Notes: a model not told the origin generated them from the letters alone. Positions 1 to 7,832 are shown, counted from the stretch's first letter. The stretch: DNA of 9,531 nucleotides from Candidatus Gastranaerophilales bacterium (GCA_944323585.1 CALUTA010000052.1:1-9531), one strand, 5' to 3'. Numbers and translations are program-made.

Positions 1-50
1 ATTTTTTATTTTTATTTTTTCAATTTCATTTCCTTTTTTCCCTTTTAATT

Positions 51-77
51 AAACGGCTTTCTCAGTCGTTTTTTTTT
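51..77 (+). terminator. Intrinsic terminator of an upstream gene outside the window
   Basis: AAACGGCT (51-58) pairs with AGTCGTTT (64-71) to give an 8-bp stem with one G-U wobble and a 5-nt loop. A run of nine T (69-77) overlaps the 3' arm. This is the classical rho-independent layout for + strand transcription, so it probably ends a gene left of the window. The stem is short and moderately GC-rich. The T-rich DNA before it (1-50) carries no gene I can support. Confidence 0.65.
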
Positions 78-159
78 GCGTGCGTAGGTTGTTATCATTA
101 TATATGCTCAAAAGATACATTTTATCAGGCTTAATATCTGTAAAGTTTTGTTTAAACCT

Positions 160-188
160 TTGACATGTGCAACATATTATTGTCTAAT
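160..188 (+). promoter_or_regulatory. Sigma70-type promoter of the smc operon
   Basis: A perfect -35 hexamer TTGACA (160-165) is followed, after 17 nt, by TCTAAT (183-188), which differs from the TATAAT consensus at one base. Transcription would begin near 195 and leave a leader of about 20 nt that contains the smc ribosome binding site. It lies downstream of the terminator at 51-77, so the smc operon appears to have its own promoter. Positions 78-159 show nothing else I can name. Confidence 0.75.
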
Positions 189-206
189 AGAATTAAGACT
201 TTAATT

Positions 207-214
207 GGGTAGGA
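207..214 (+). promoter_or_regulatory. Ribosome binding site of smc
   Basis: GGGTAGGA lies just before the ATG at 217; the GGG is 7 nt and the AGGA 2 nt upstream. It decides the start: the in-frame TTG at 205 would place this purine-rich stretch inside the coding region and add four residues (with a Gly-Arg-Lys) that SMC proteins do not need, because the family normally begins right before the first beta strand, here MYIKQLEI. Confidence 0.6.
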
Positions 215-216
215 AA

Positions 217-3200
217 ATGTACATAAAGCAACTCGAAATAGATAATTTTAAATCATTTGCCAACAAATCAGAAATCCCGCTTCTGGAAGGGTTCACAACA
301 ATTTCAGGCCCCAATGGTTCAGGAAAAAGCAACATTATTGACAGTGTACTTTTTGCGCTTGGACTGGCAAATGCGAGTGAATTAAGAGCCGAAAACCTAT
401 CCCATTTTATTTCTACCTACACCAAAAGAAATGAAGCTTTTGTCAAAGTAACATTCGGCGGAATGAAAGACGGACAGGATTTAAGTATTGCAAGAAAAAT
501 CAGAAAGTCTTCACAAGGGTATGCAAGCACATATTATATAAACGATTCTGTTACGACCCTTACAAATGTTCACGCTGAACTTGAAAAGTACAATGTAACC
601 CCGAACAGCTATAACGTAATGATGCAGGGCGATGTTATGGGGATTACAAATTGTTCTCCAAAGAACAGGCGTAAAATTATAGATGAAATAGCCGGTGTTG
701 CAGACTTTGACAGAAGAATAGAGCAGGCGACAAATGAACTTACAACAGTTGAACAGAGGGTTGAAAGGTCGCAGGTAATACTGAACGAGGTCGACACAAG
801 GCTTGAACAGCTAAAAGAGGAAAGAGAAGTTGCCCTTAAATATCAAAAGTTAAGGGAAGAAAAAACGGGACTTGAAGGTCAAATCAGCAAAGTCAGATTT
901 TTTGATCTTAAAAAGAACATAGAAAAAGCTCACGAAAATATTCTGGAATTTACCAAAAAGAAAAAAGAAGAAGAGGTTAAAAGTAAAGATTTAGACGAAA
1001 GATTAACCTTGATAAAGGGTAAATTTCAGGAAGTTTCAGAGGTTATAAAAGAAAAAGGCGAGGCGCACCAGCTTGAATTAAAGAAACAGCTTGAGGGCAT
1101 CAAAGGTGAAATTGACCGCAAAAATAATGCCCACAATTATGCTGACAAGCAGATTATGGATGGTCTTAGAAGAATCGAGAATGCCAAAAACGGTATTGAA
1201 TCACACAAACAAAAAATTGCCGATTTCAATCTTAAAATTCAGATGAAAGAGGATGAAATAAAGATTATAGAAAGCAATATTACTGAAAAAAATGCCGAGT
1301 TAAAGAAAATTCTTGAGGATATGACCGGTCTTAACGCTACCGCTGACCAGCACATTACAAAGAGAAACGAGTTAAGAAAAACTTACGAATCTTTGCAGGA
1401 CAAGGATAACGAACTTATCAGGAAAAAACTTCCGCTTGAAAACGATTTGAAAACGCTTCTAACATCTTTAGAAAAAGCCAAAAAAGAAATTGAAGAGCTT
1501 GAGAATTTAAAATCGAATTTCACGGCAAATTATGATTTAAAAAAGACGCTTGTTGAACAACTTCAAAAAGAAATGGAGGATTTCAAGCTTATTCAGCAGA
1601 ACCTTTTACATGATCTGGACACCACCAAAAACGAAATTGATGACGTAAATCATGATATCCAGATGGCAATCAGAAAGATTTCCACGATGGAGGCGACAAA
1701 ACAGGTTGCACAATCCAGTTTTAATAGCGCAATCGACACGGTTATGAATGCTCATCTAAAAGGTGTTCACGCCCCGCTTGTAAAACTCGGAACCGTTGAT
1801 AAAGAGTATTCAACGGCTATGGAAGTGGCTTTTGGCGGAAGGATGACGCACATTGTCGTTGATGATGAACACGTTGCATCCGTTGCAATTGAACTTCTAA
1901 AATCCTCAGGAGCCGGCAGAGCAACATTTATTCCGCTTAACAAAATAGTAAAAGCCCCAACACGCCTGAATCTTCCCAAAGACAAAGGTGTAATCGATTT
2001 TGCAATAAATCTGGTCGATTTTGATGACAAATACATCAATGCCTTCTACTATGCGGTCGGCGAAACTCTTGTTGTTGAAGATATGGAATGCGCCAAGAAG
2101 CTTATCGGAAAATACAGGATGGTAACGCTTCAAGGTGAAATTTTTGAAAAATCTGGCTCAATGACCGGCGGATCTCAACGCAGGACAGGCTTAAGCTTCA
2201 GTCAGAATGACGACACCGAACTGGAAAATTTCAAGAACCGTTTAAAAGAACTTGAAAACAAAGCATCTTCATTAAACCAAAAACGTCAGGATTTAGAGAA
2301 CAAACGTGAAGACATCCGCCAGAAATATTCCGACTCAATGAATGAGTGCGCAAATGCAAAACGTGAACTTGAAAATATGACACGGGATTACGACAACAGC
2401 GAGAAGCTTCTGGCTGAAAAAAATCAGTTTGTCAAAGATTCCGAGCCTAAAATTGATGACTTTAACAAAAAGCTTGACAAGCTTGAAGAACAAACCGTCG
2501 AGGTCTATGCCCGTATGACTGAAGTACAATCTCAAATTGAAGAGGTTGAAAAGCTTATTAACGAGCAGGATTTAAAAGACTTGAAAGCCAAAACAGAAGG
2601 CGTTGAAGCAGAAATTAAACGTCTGGATCAAAAATTAATGACGGCAAAAAATGAACGAAAAGATTTTGACCGTGAAATAGCATTTCAGGAAAACATGATC
2701 CTTACAAACAACGAAGATATAGAACGCACGGAAGCAAACAACAAAAAGCTCGAAGCTGACAAAGAGCGATTTAAAGCTGAAATTGAAGAGCTTAATAAGA
2801 AAGCGGAAGGGCTTGATGAACAGATTAAAGAAATAGAAACAAAACTCGGCAAACTTCTGGAAGAACGTGACGCAATTCAGGCGGATTTGAATGAAATCGA
2901 CAAACAGAAAAAAGACAGCCTGTATGAGATTGAAAAAATTGCAGAACAAATAGAATCCTTCAGAGCACGCAGAAGAGAACTAGAGCCTCAATTTGATTCT
3001 GCAAGAGCCGAACTTGTTAATGCTGGAATAGAAATTGACAAGCTAGAACCTGTTGAAATCTCAATTGAAGAAATTACAAGCCAGATACAACGCCTTGAAA
3101 AGAGAATGCAGGATCTTGGCGACGTAAACATGAGAGCAATTGCGGCGTATGAAGAAGTTCAAACACGCCAGCAGGAACTAAAAAACCAGATTGAAACCTT

Positions 3201-3708
3201 ATCAAAAGAACGCAAAGAAATTTTGGACAGAATGAGCGGTTATGAACAGTCCAAAAAAGAAGCGTTTATGAAGACTTTCAACAACATAAACGAAAACTTC
3301 AAACAGGTTTTCCATCAGCTCTCAGAAGGCGAAGGCGAACTTAAACTTGAAAACCCTGACGACCCGCTCTCCGGCGGTATGACAATAGAAGCCCAGCCGA
3401 GAGATAAAAAACTTCAGCGTCTTGAAAGTATGTCAGGAGGCGAAAAATCACTTACGGCTCTGGCATTTGTCTTTGCAATCCAGCGTTATATGCCGTCCCC
3501 GTTCTATGCTTTTGACGAAGTTGATGCAAGCTTGGACACAATGAATGTAGAGCGTATCGCCCAAATGGTGCAGAACCAATCAAAAAATACGCAATTTATA
3601 GTAGTTAGCCACCGCAAACCTATGATAGAATCAGCAAATAGGACGATAGGTGTAACTCAAAAAGAAAAAGGCATAACCCGTGTTACAGGGGTGAAACTCA
3701 GAGATTAA
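217..3708 (+). CDS. smc: Chromosome partition/condensin ATPase Smc
   Basis: Smc is the ATPase of the bacterial condensin, which organises and helps segregate the chromosome in the cytoplasm together with ScpA and ScpB. The 1163-residue protein is complete and of usual length (B. subtilis Smc is close to 1190). An N-terminal ATPase half carries Walker A GPNGSGKS (31-38). A long charged coiled coil (about 160-510) leads to the hinge, which begins near GVHAPL (516) and ends with the MTGGS motif (649-653). A second coiled coil follows. The C-terminal ATPase half has the ABC signature SMSGGE (1071-1076), Walker B ending in D1100-E1101, and the D-loop DASLD. No key residue is missing. ATG 217 is preferred over the TTG at 205 because of the RBS at 207-214. 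It is the first gene of the operon, and its stop is 2 nt before scpA. The N-terminal wording recalls cyanobacterial SMCs. Confidence 0.97.
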   Translation: MYIKQLEIDNFKSFANKSEIPLLEGFTTISGPNGSGKSNIIDSVLFALGLANASELRAENLSHFISTYTKRNEAFVKVTFGGMKDGQDLSIARKIRKSSQGYASTYYINDSVTTLTNVHAELEKYNVTPNSYNVMMQGDVMGITNCSPKNRRKIIDEIAGVADFDRRIEQATNELTTVEQRVERSQVILNEVDTRLEQLKEEREVALKYQKLREEKTGLEGQISKVRFFDLKKNIEKAHENILEFTKKKKEEEVKSKDLDERLTLIKGKFQEVSEVIKEKGEAHQLELKKQLEGIKGEIDRKNNAHNYADKQIMDGLRRIENAKNGIESHKQKIADFNLKIQMKEDEIKIIESNITEKNAELKKILEDMTGLNATADQHITKRNELRKTYESLQDKDNELIRKKLPLENDLKTLLTSLEKAKKEIEELENLKSNFTANYDLKKTLVEQLQKEMEDFKLIQQNLLHDLDTTKNEIDDVNHDIQMAIRKISTMEATKQVAQSSFNSAIDTVMNAHLKGVHAPLVKLGTVDKEYSTAMEVAFGGRMTHIVVDDEHVASVAIELLKSSGAGRATFIPLNKIVKAPTRLNLPKDKGVIDFAINLVDFDDKYINAFYYAVGETLVVEDMECAKKLIGKYRMVTLQGEIFEKSGSMTGGSQRRTGLSFSQNDDTELENFKNRLKELENKASSLNQKRQDLENKREDIRQKYSDSMNECANAKRELENMTRDYDNSEKLLAEKNQFVKDSEPKIDDFNKKLDKLEEQTVEVYARMTEVQSQIEEVEKLINEQDLKDLKAKTEGVEAEIKRLDQKLMTAKNERKDFDREIAFQENMILTNNEDIERTEANNKKLEADKERFKAEIEELNKKAEGLDEQIKEIETKLGKLLEERDAIQADLNEIDKQKKDSLYEIEKIAEQIESFRARRRELEPQFDSARAELVNAGIEIDKLEPVEISIEEITSQIQRLEKRMQDLGDVNMRAIAAYEEVQTRQQELKNQIETLSKERKEILDRMSGYEQSKKEAFMKTFNNINENFKQVFHQLSEGEGELKLENPDDPLSGGMTIEAQPRDKKLQRLESMSGGEKSLTALAFVFAIQRYMPSPFYAFDEVDASLDTMNVERIAQMVQNQSKNTQFIVVSHRKPMIESANRTIGVTQKEKGITRVTGVKLRD

Positions 3709-3710
3709 TT

Positions 3711-4529
3711 ATGAGCAGCGAAACAGCAATACTTAATTATAATACTTCAGCAATTCCTGAAAACGTCAATATCGACAATGAAGGAATAGGAATCCTTGTT
3801 TCAATGGCCAAAGCAGGGAAGATTGACCCATGGAACATTGATATTGTTGATGTTACCGACAAATACCTTGCGCATATGTGCGAGATGAAATCACAGGATT
3901 TAAGGCTTACCGGCAGAACTTTCCTTTTTGCCTCAGTCCTTTTAAAATTGAAATCAAATGTTCTTGAAGGGATTGATATCACACAGTTTGAAGACCAGCC
4001 TCAGGACAATATTGAGTATGACGACGACGGCTTTATAGTTGATTACGGCGAGCAGGAGGATTATGTTCCGACAAACAATGTCGTTTCTATTGATGATGTT
4101 TTGCAGCGCAGAACGAGTGTCCGCCTGAACAGAAACAGAGTTGTCACCTTGCACGATTTGATCCGCCAATTGCAGTTCTATGAAAAATTAGAGCAGAAAC
4201 AATCTCTAAAAAGTGCTCACGAGCGTGCAAAACGCAGAGTTCAGTCATATTCAAGATTTACAGCTGATGATATTATCAACCTTGCGCACGAAGAATATAT
4301 TGAAGACTGTGTTTTAAGATTAAAAGAAAATTTATCACAAATATTTGAAAAAGAAGATAAAATTGAACTTAATGAGCTTACACTTCTTGGAATGGACAAG
4401 ATAAGCGCATATATTGCACTTTTGTTTTTGACGGCAGAAACAGATTATGAGCTTGTTCAGGACGAATTTTATTCTGATTTGTATGTTGTAAAAGGGGACG
4501 AAAATGGAAAATTTGAAAGCCAGAATTGA
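3711..4529 (+). CDS. scpA: Segregation and condensation protein A (kleisin)
   Basis: ScpA is the kleisin that bridges the two Smc heads and binds ScpB. The 272-residue protein has the family's N-terminal signature: GIGILVSMAKAGKIDPWNIDI (residues 25-45), then VTDKYL, then a helix ending in the usual LLKLKS. The C-terminal part (about 219-262) fits the small winged helix that docks on the Smc head. Between them lies a strongly acidic stretch (94-117, eleven Asp/Glu) followed by a basic one (133-143); such linkers vary in length in kleisins. The ATG follows the smc stop by 2 nt with only a weak AGAG (3700-3703) in Shine-Dalgarno position. Translation therefore probably depends on ribosomes finishing smc. 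The end overlaps scpB by 26 nt. Confidence 0.94.
   Translation: MSSETAILNYNTSAIPENVNIDNEGIGILVSMAKAGKIDPWNIDIVDVTDKYLAHMCEMKSQDLRLTGRTFLFASVLLKLKSNVLEGIDITQFEDQPQDNIEYDDDGFIVDYGEQEDYVPTNNVVSIDDVLQRRTSVRLNRNRVVTLHDLIRQLQFYEKLEQKQSLKSAHERAKRRVQSYSRFTADDIINLAHEEYIEDCVLRLKENLSQIFEKEDKIELNELTLLGMDKISAYIALLFLTAETDYELVQDEFYSDLYVVKGDENGKFESQN
4492..4497 (+). promoter_or_regulatory. Ribosome binding site of scpB, inside scpA
   Basis: AAGGGG lies 6 nt before the ATG at 4504, within the last codons of scpA. The good match and spacing support this start, and hence the 26-nt overlap of the two genes, over a later start. Confidence 0.7.
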
Positions 4530-5022
4530 AGCCGTTCTGTTTACAACAGCAAAGGCTCTTACAACAAATGAAATCGCAGAGATTTTGGAAGTGGAGAATG
4601 AACAGGTCGAAGAATCTATTCTGGATTTGATAATGGACTACTCATCACGTGACGGTGCGCTTGAAATTGATGACGAAAACGGATATATTCTTCAGGTAAA
4701 AGAAGAACACATGGATATAGTTGAAAAGCTTTGTCCTGTTGATTTAAGACCTGCGGTTATGAGAACACTTGCAGTAATTGCGCTTAAAGAACCGATTAGA
4801 CAGACTGATTTAAAGGAATTGCGGGGTTCAACAGCATACGAACATGTGTCAGAGCTTATAGAAAAAGGATTAATCAGCCGTACCCGTGATAAAAACGGCA
4901 GAAGCTACAATTTAAAAACAACACCGAAATTTGCAGAATATTTCAAACTTAAAGGGGATACCAGAGCTTTAGAAAAACTTCTTGAGCAAGGGAAATTAGA
5001 TGAACAGAAAGAAGAACAATAA
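4504..5022 (+). CDS. scpB: Segregation and condensation protein B
   Basis: ScpB is the small winged-helix accessory subunit of condensin. It acts as a dimer that binds the ScpA linker and modulates the Smc ATPase. The 172-residue protein shows two winged-helix units. The first (about 5-78) starts with ARIEAVLFTTAKALTTNEIA, the standard ScpB opening. The second (about 84-148) includes TLAVIALKEPIRQTDLKELRG and the wing segment GLISRTRDKNGRSYNLKTTPKF, cut here only by helix boundaries. Length fits the family. A charged tail (about 152-172) ends in EEQ. The start overlaps scpA by 26 nt and the end overlaps the next gene by 23 nt, so translation is probably coupled on both sides. Confidence 0.93.
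   Translation: MENLKARIEAVLFTTAKALTTNEIAEILEVENEQVEESILDLIMDYSSRDGALEIDDENGYILQVKEEHMDIVEKLCPVDLRPAVMRTLAVIALKEPIRQTDLKELRGSTAYEHVSELIEKGLISRTRDKNGRSYNLKTTPKFAEYFKLKGDTRALEKLLEQGKLDEQKEEQ
4988..4993 (+). promoter_or_regulatory. Ribosome binding site of the protease gene, inside scpB
   Basis: AAGGGA lies 6 nt before the ATG at 5000, inside the last codons of scpB. It supports a start at 5000, which gives a basic N-terminus directly before the membrane segment. Confidence 0.65.
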
Positions 5023-6325
5023 ATTAATAATCTATACCGGGCTTTTAATATTAGTAACAATACTGTTTGTGTCGCCTTACATGATGTGTGCTGCAGGTCA
5101 AAACTTTCTTAAAAATAATAAACCGGTAGATGCATACAAAATATTAAGTAAGGCGCATAAATTAAGACCTAATAATCGTGACATACGGTATTATTATGTA
5201 AAAGCAATGTCACAGCTAAAACCTGTAGAACAAATCCAAAAAGAGATGTTTAAATTTTCAGAGGACAAAACGGATGATGCAGCGCGAAAGCTTGCCCGCC
5301 AGCAGGTTGACAACTGGCGAAACAATCTTCTGGCAAATATAGGCAGCAATTATATAGAACAGGCGCCTTATGACAGAAACCTTCTAAGATGGGATGTCAA
5401 TACATTTCCGCTTAAGGTAAAAATCGAAGCACCAATATCAGTTCCCGACTATTACAAAGCCGAAATTGAAAAGGCTTTTATGCAGTGGACAGCCAGTGCG
5501 GACTTTTTGTCTTTTACCTTTGTGGAAGATGGGAATGCAGATATTTATGTTGAATTCAGCCCGCTTCCTGAAGACATTTGCGAAGATGGAATATGTAAAT
5601 ATGTTGTTGCATATACTGTTCCGAAAATATCCGGCAAACATTTAAAATCAATGACAATTACAATGTATGACAAAGATGCAAACGGAAATTATTTTTCAGA
5701 TAAAGAAATTTATAACACAACCCTTCATGAAATTGGTCATGCCCTTGGCATTATGGGGCACAGCTACAGTTCAGATGACTTGATGTATATGTCAAGCACA
5801 CCGGAAACAACTTACACAAGATATAGAAGTGCCTTTCATTACCTATCAACGGATGACATAAATACTATCGTTCTGCTATACAAAATGATACCTGATATAA
5901 CAAATGTATCACTGTCAAAATTTAATAAAGAAGGTCTTATATATTCTCCGATAGTTTTGGGAAACGCACGTCAGATAAGCTCAAGAAAAATTAGAGAAGC
6001 CGAAAACTATATAGAATCCGCCCCGGATATTCCGAACGGCTATATAGACCTTGCGGTTGCTTATGCAGATCAGGAAAACTACACTAAAGCCATCGAAGCT
6101 CTCAGAGCAGCGTTAGAAAGAGCACAAACAGATTCTGACAGATATTTAATTTATTACAACATAGCAGCAGCACATTTGAATTCAAACAATCTTGATGAAG
6201 CAGAACAATATTTGGAGCTCGCCCGCAAAATAAATGATAATGATGAAATTGCGGAGCTTCAAAGTAATATTAACCACGCACGTGCATCAAAGAAAAAACC
6301 TTTTAAAGCTACAATCGACAGATAA
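5000..6325 (+). CDS. Membrane-anchored matrixin-like zinc metalloprotease with TPRs
   Basis: This 441-residue protein is probably a zinc peptidase of the metzincin type acting outside the cytoplasmic membrane. A basic N-terminus (MNRKKNNK) precedes a hydrophobic segment (about 9-31), a signal anchor or uncleaved signal; the Cys at 30 lacks a proper lipobox. Residues 31-75 look like one or two TPR-type helical pairs. The catalytic domain (about 115-295) has HEIGHALGIMGHS: His243, Glu244 and His247 are clear, and the third ligand is likely His254, one position later than in HExxHxxGxxH. DDLMYM (259-264) supplies the Met-turn, and YLSTDDINTIVLLY is the typical closing helix of matrixins. Two TPRs follow (about 347-375 and 381-412), ending in a basic tail. 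It overlaps scpB by 23 nt and so belongs to the condensin operon. Substrate unknown; a non-catalytic role cannot be excluded. Confidence 0.82.
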   Translation: MNRKKNNKLIIYTGLLILVTILFVSPYMMCAAGQNFLKNNKPVDAYKILSKAHKLRPNNRDIRYYYVKAMSQLKPVEQIQKEMFKFSEDKTDDAARKLARQQVDNWRNNLLANIGSNYIEQAPYDRNLLRWDVNTFPLKVKIEAPISVPDYYKAEIEKAFMQWTASADFLSFTFVEDGNADIYVEFSPLPEDICEDGICKYVVAYTVPKISGKHLKSMTITMYDKDANGNYFSDKEIYNTTLHEIGHALGIMGHSYSSDDLMYMSSTPETTYTRYRSAFHYLSTDDINTIVLLYKMIPDITNVSLSKFNKEGLIYSPIVLGNARQISSRKIREAENYIESAPDIPNGYIDLAVAYADQENYTKAIEALRAALERAQTDSDRYLIYYNIAAAHLNSNNLDEAEQYLELARKINDNDEIAELQSNINHARASKKKPFKATIDR

Positions 6326-6332
6326 TTTCTCT

Positions 6333-6346
6333 TTACAAAAATGTAA
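6333..6346. repeat. Short palindrome TTACA-N4-TGTAA, possible operator
   Basis: TTACA (6333-6337) and TGTAA (6342-6346) are perfect inverted copies around AAAA, 8 nt after the protease stop. TGTAACA (6342-6348) also recurs in inverted form as TGTTACA at 6417-6423. The symmetry suits a dimeric regulator, but the DNA is AT-rich and such short repeats arise by chance. There is no T-run behind it, so it is not a standard terminator. Confidence 0.25.
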
Positions 6347-6390
6347 CAAACTCTTTTAAAAACATTTTGTTCAAAGTATTGTAGATATGT

Positions 6391-6407
6391 ATGCGTGATT
6401 CTCGCAT
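6391..6407. repeat. Inverted repeat ATGCG-N7-CGCAT before the oxidoreductase gene
   Basis: ATGCG (6391-6395) and CGCAT (6403-6407) form a 5-bp perfect inverted repeat, GC-rich for this gap. It sits 43 nt before the ATG at 6450. It could be an operator or a small hairpin in the leader. TATAAA at 6411-6416 directly after it is a possible -10 element, but I find no convincing -35 at a proper distance, so I do not call a promoter. Confidence 0.25.
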
Positions 6408-6437
6408 CAATATAAATGTTACACCAGTATAAACAAA

Positions 6438-6443
6438 AGAGGA
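6438..6443 (+). promoter_or_regulatory. Ribosome binding site of the FAD oxidoreductase gene
   Basis: AGAGGA lies 6 nt before the ATG at 6450. It is a strong Shine-Dalgarno match at good spacing and fixes the start right before the first beta strand of the FAD-binding fold. Confidence 0.75.
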
Positions 6444-6449
6444 ATCCAA

Positions 6450-7826
6450 ATGAACTACAACGTAGCTATTATCGGAGCAGGCCCCGCGGGGATTTTCGCT
6501 GCACTGGAAATTACAAAACTTAAACCTGATTGGAAAGTTGTTTTAATTGAAAAAGGGCAGAAAATTGAAAAAAGAGTATGTCTGCTTAGAGAAGGCTACG
6601 AAAAATGTCCGAACTGCAAAAAATGCGGGCTTCTTTGCGGCTGGGGAGGTGCCGGAGCATTTTCTGACGGCAAGTTAACCCTCACTCCTGATGTCGGCGG
6701 ACACCTTGCCGATTATATGCCGAGAGAAAAGGTTGAAGAACTGATAGATTATTCTGACAAACTTTATCTTAAATTCGGAGCTACAGAGGAAGTTTTCGGA
6801 ACCGATATGAAGGTCTTTAGAGAACTTGAAAGAGAAGCAGCACTTGCTGAACTTAAACTTGTTCACTCACCTGTCAGACACCTCGGTACGGAAAGAAGCC
6901 TTGATGTTTTAAAGAACATGCAGGACTATTTGGATGAAAGAATAACTATCATAAATAACGTTTCAGCACAGAACCTTATTGTTGAAAACGGAGAAGTTAA
7001 GGGTATGACTCTTGACAACGGAGAAACAGTCAGAGCTGAATACACAATCATTGCCCCCGGCAGAGAAGGTGCTGATTGGCTTACAAAAGAATTTGCAAAC
7101 AATAAAATTGGAATGGTAAATAATGCCGTTGATATCGGTGTAAGAGTTGAGCTTCCGGCACCTGTGTTTGAACCTTTGACAGATAAACTTTATGAATCAA
7201 AACTTATTTATCATTCGCCGACATTCGGAGATGAAGTCAGAACTTTCTGTATGAATCCGAACGGAGAAGTTGTTCAGGAAAATTACAACGGAATAGCTAC
7301 AGTCAACGGTCACAGTTATGCTGAAAAGACAACAAATAACACAAACTTTGCACTTTTAGTAAGTGAAAAGTTCACAGAGCCGTTTAAAGAGCCGATACAA
7401 TACGGCCAGCATATCGCAAGTTTGGCCAATATGCTCGGAGGCGGAATTCTTGTTCAAAGATTCGGAGACCTTCTTGACGGCCGACGTTCAACGCCTGAAA
7501 GAATTAAATCAAGCATAATTACCCCGACTCTTACCTGTGCTACACCAGGGGATTTGAGTCTTGTAATTCCATACAGACAAATGACAAGCATTATTGAAAT
7601 GCTTTATGCTCTTGATAAAGTCTGCCCCGGAACAGCTTCAAGATACACTCTTCTTTACGGTATAGAAGTTAAATTCTATTCAGCAAGAGTTAAATTGACT
7701 AACGAACTTGAAACAGAAGGCGTTAAGAACCTCTTTACAATCGGCGACGGAGCAGGTGTTACAAGAGGTCTGATACAGGCATCCGCTTCAGGCGTTTATG
7801 TTGCAAGAACAATATGTGCAAGATAG
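6450..7826 (+). CDS. FAD-dependent oxidoreductase, uncharacterised COG2509-like family
   Basis: A 458-residue flavoprotein, cytoplasmic by the lack of signal or membrane segments. The N-terminus is a Rossmann FAD-binding fold: VAIIGAGPAG (5-14) and the acidic end of strand two at E34. The C-terminal LFTIGDGAGVTRGLIQASAS (about 428-447) is the second FAD-contacting motif, as in thioredoxin-reductase-like and dehydrogenase flavoproteins. GWGGAGAFSDGKL (64-76) together with a cysteine cluster (C44, C53, C56, C59, C63) fits what I remember of the uncharacterised FAD-dependent dehydrogenases of COG2509. That cluster could bind an Fe-S centre or zinc, or act in redox chemistry; the substrate is unknown. 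The gene stands alone, 124 nt after the protease and before a strong terminator. The start is fixed by the RBS at 6438. The protein looks intact. Confidence 0.85.
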   Translation: MNYNVAIIGAGPAGIFAALEITKLKPDWKVVLIEKGQKIEKRVCLLREGYEKCPNCKKCGLLCGWGGAGAFSDGKLTLTPDVGGHLADYMPREKVEELIDYSDKLYLKFGATEEVFGTDMKVFRELEREAALAELKLVHSPVRHLGTERSLDVLKNMQDYLDERITIINNVSAQNLIVENGEVKGMTLDNGETVRAEYTIIAPGREGADWLTKEFANNKIGMVNNAVDIGVRVELPAPVFEPLTDKLYESKLIYHSPTFGDEVRTFCMNPNGEVVQENYNGIATVNGHSYAEKTTNNTNFALLVSEKFTEPFKEPIQYGQHIASLANMLGGGILVQRFGDLLDGRRSTPERIKSSIITPTLTCATPGDLSLVIPYRQMTSIIEMLYALDKVCPGTASRYTLLYGIEVKFYSARVKLTNELETEGVKNLFTIGDGAGVTRGLIQASASGVYVARTICAR

Positions 7827-7832
7827 TTTTAA

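Noticed and set aside
1..48. Open frame at the left edge ending in TAA at 46-48, possible C-terminus of an upstream gene
   Set aside because: It is a T-rich low-complexity tract (Phe/Tyr/Ile only), which stays open by composition; no recognisable protein end.
205..216. TTG start at 205 for smc, adding MGRK
   Set aside because: It lies over the GGGTAGGA ribosome binding site, and the ATG at 217 starts exactly where SMC proteins usually begin.
2635..2949. 104-codon minus-strand frame, Phe-rich and membrane-like
   Set aside because: It is antisense to the smc coiled coil; Lys/Glu-rich coding DNA read backwards gives Phe/Leu-rich frames. No RBS or family match. The other minus-strand frames within smc, scpA, the protease and the oxidoreductase are rejected for the same reason.
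5087..5092. Lipoprotein signal at Cys30 of the protease
   Set aside because: The residues before the Cys are Tyr-Met-Met, which do not fit the lipobox with Leu at -3 and a small residue at -1.
6411..6433. TATAAA at 6411-6416 or 6428-6433 as the -10 of the oxidoreductase gene
   Set aside because: Neither has a credible -35 at 16-18 nt, and the second would start transcription within the RBS.
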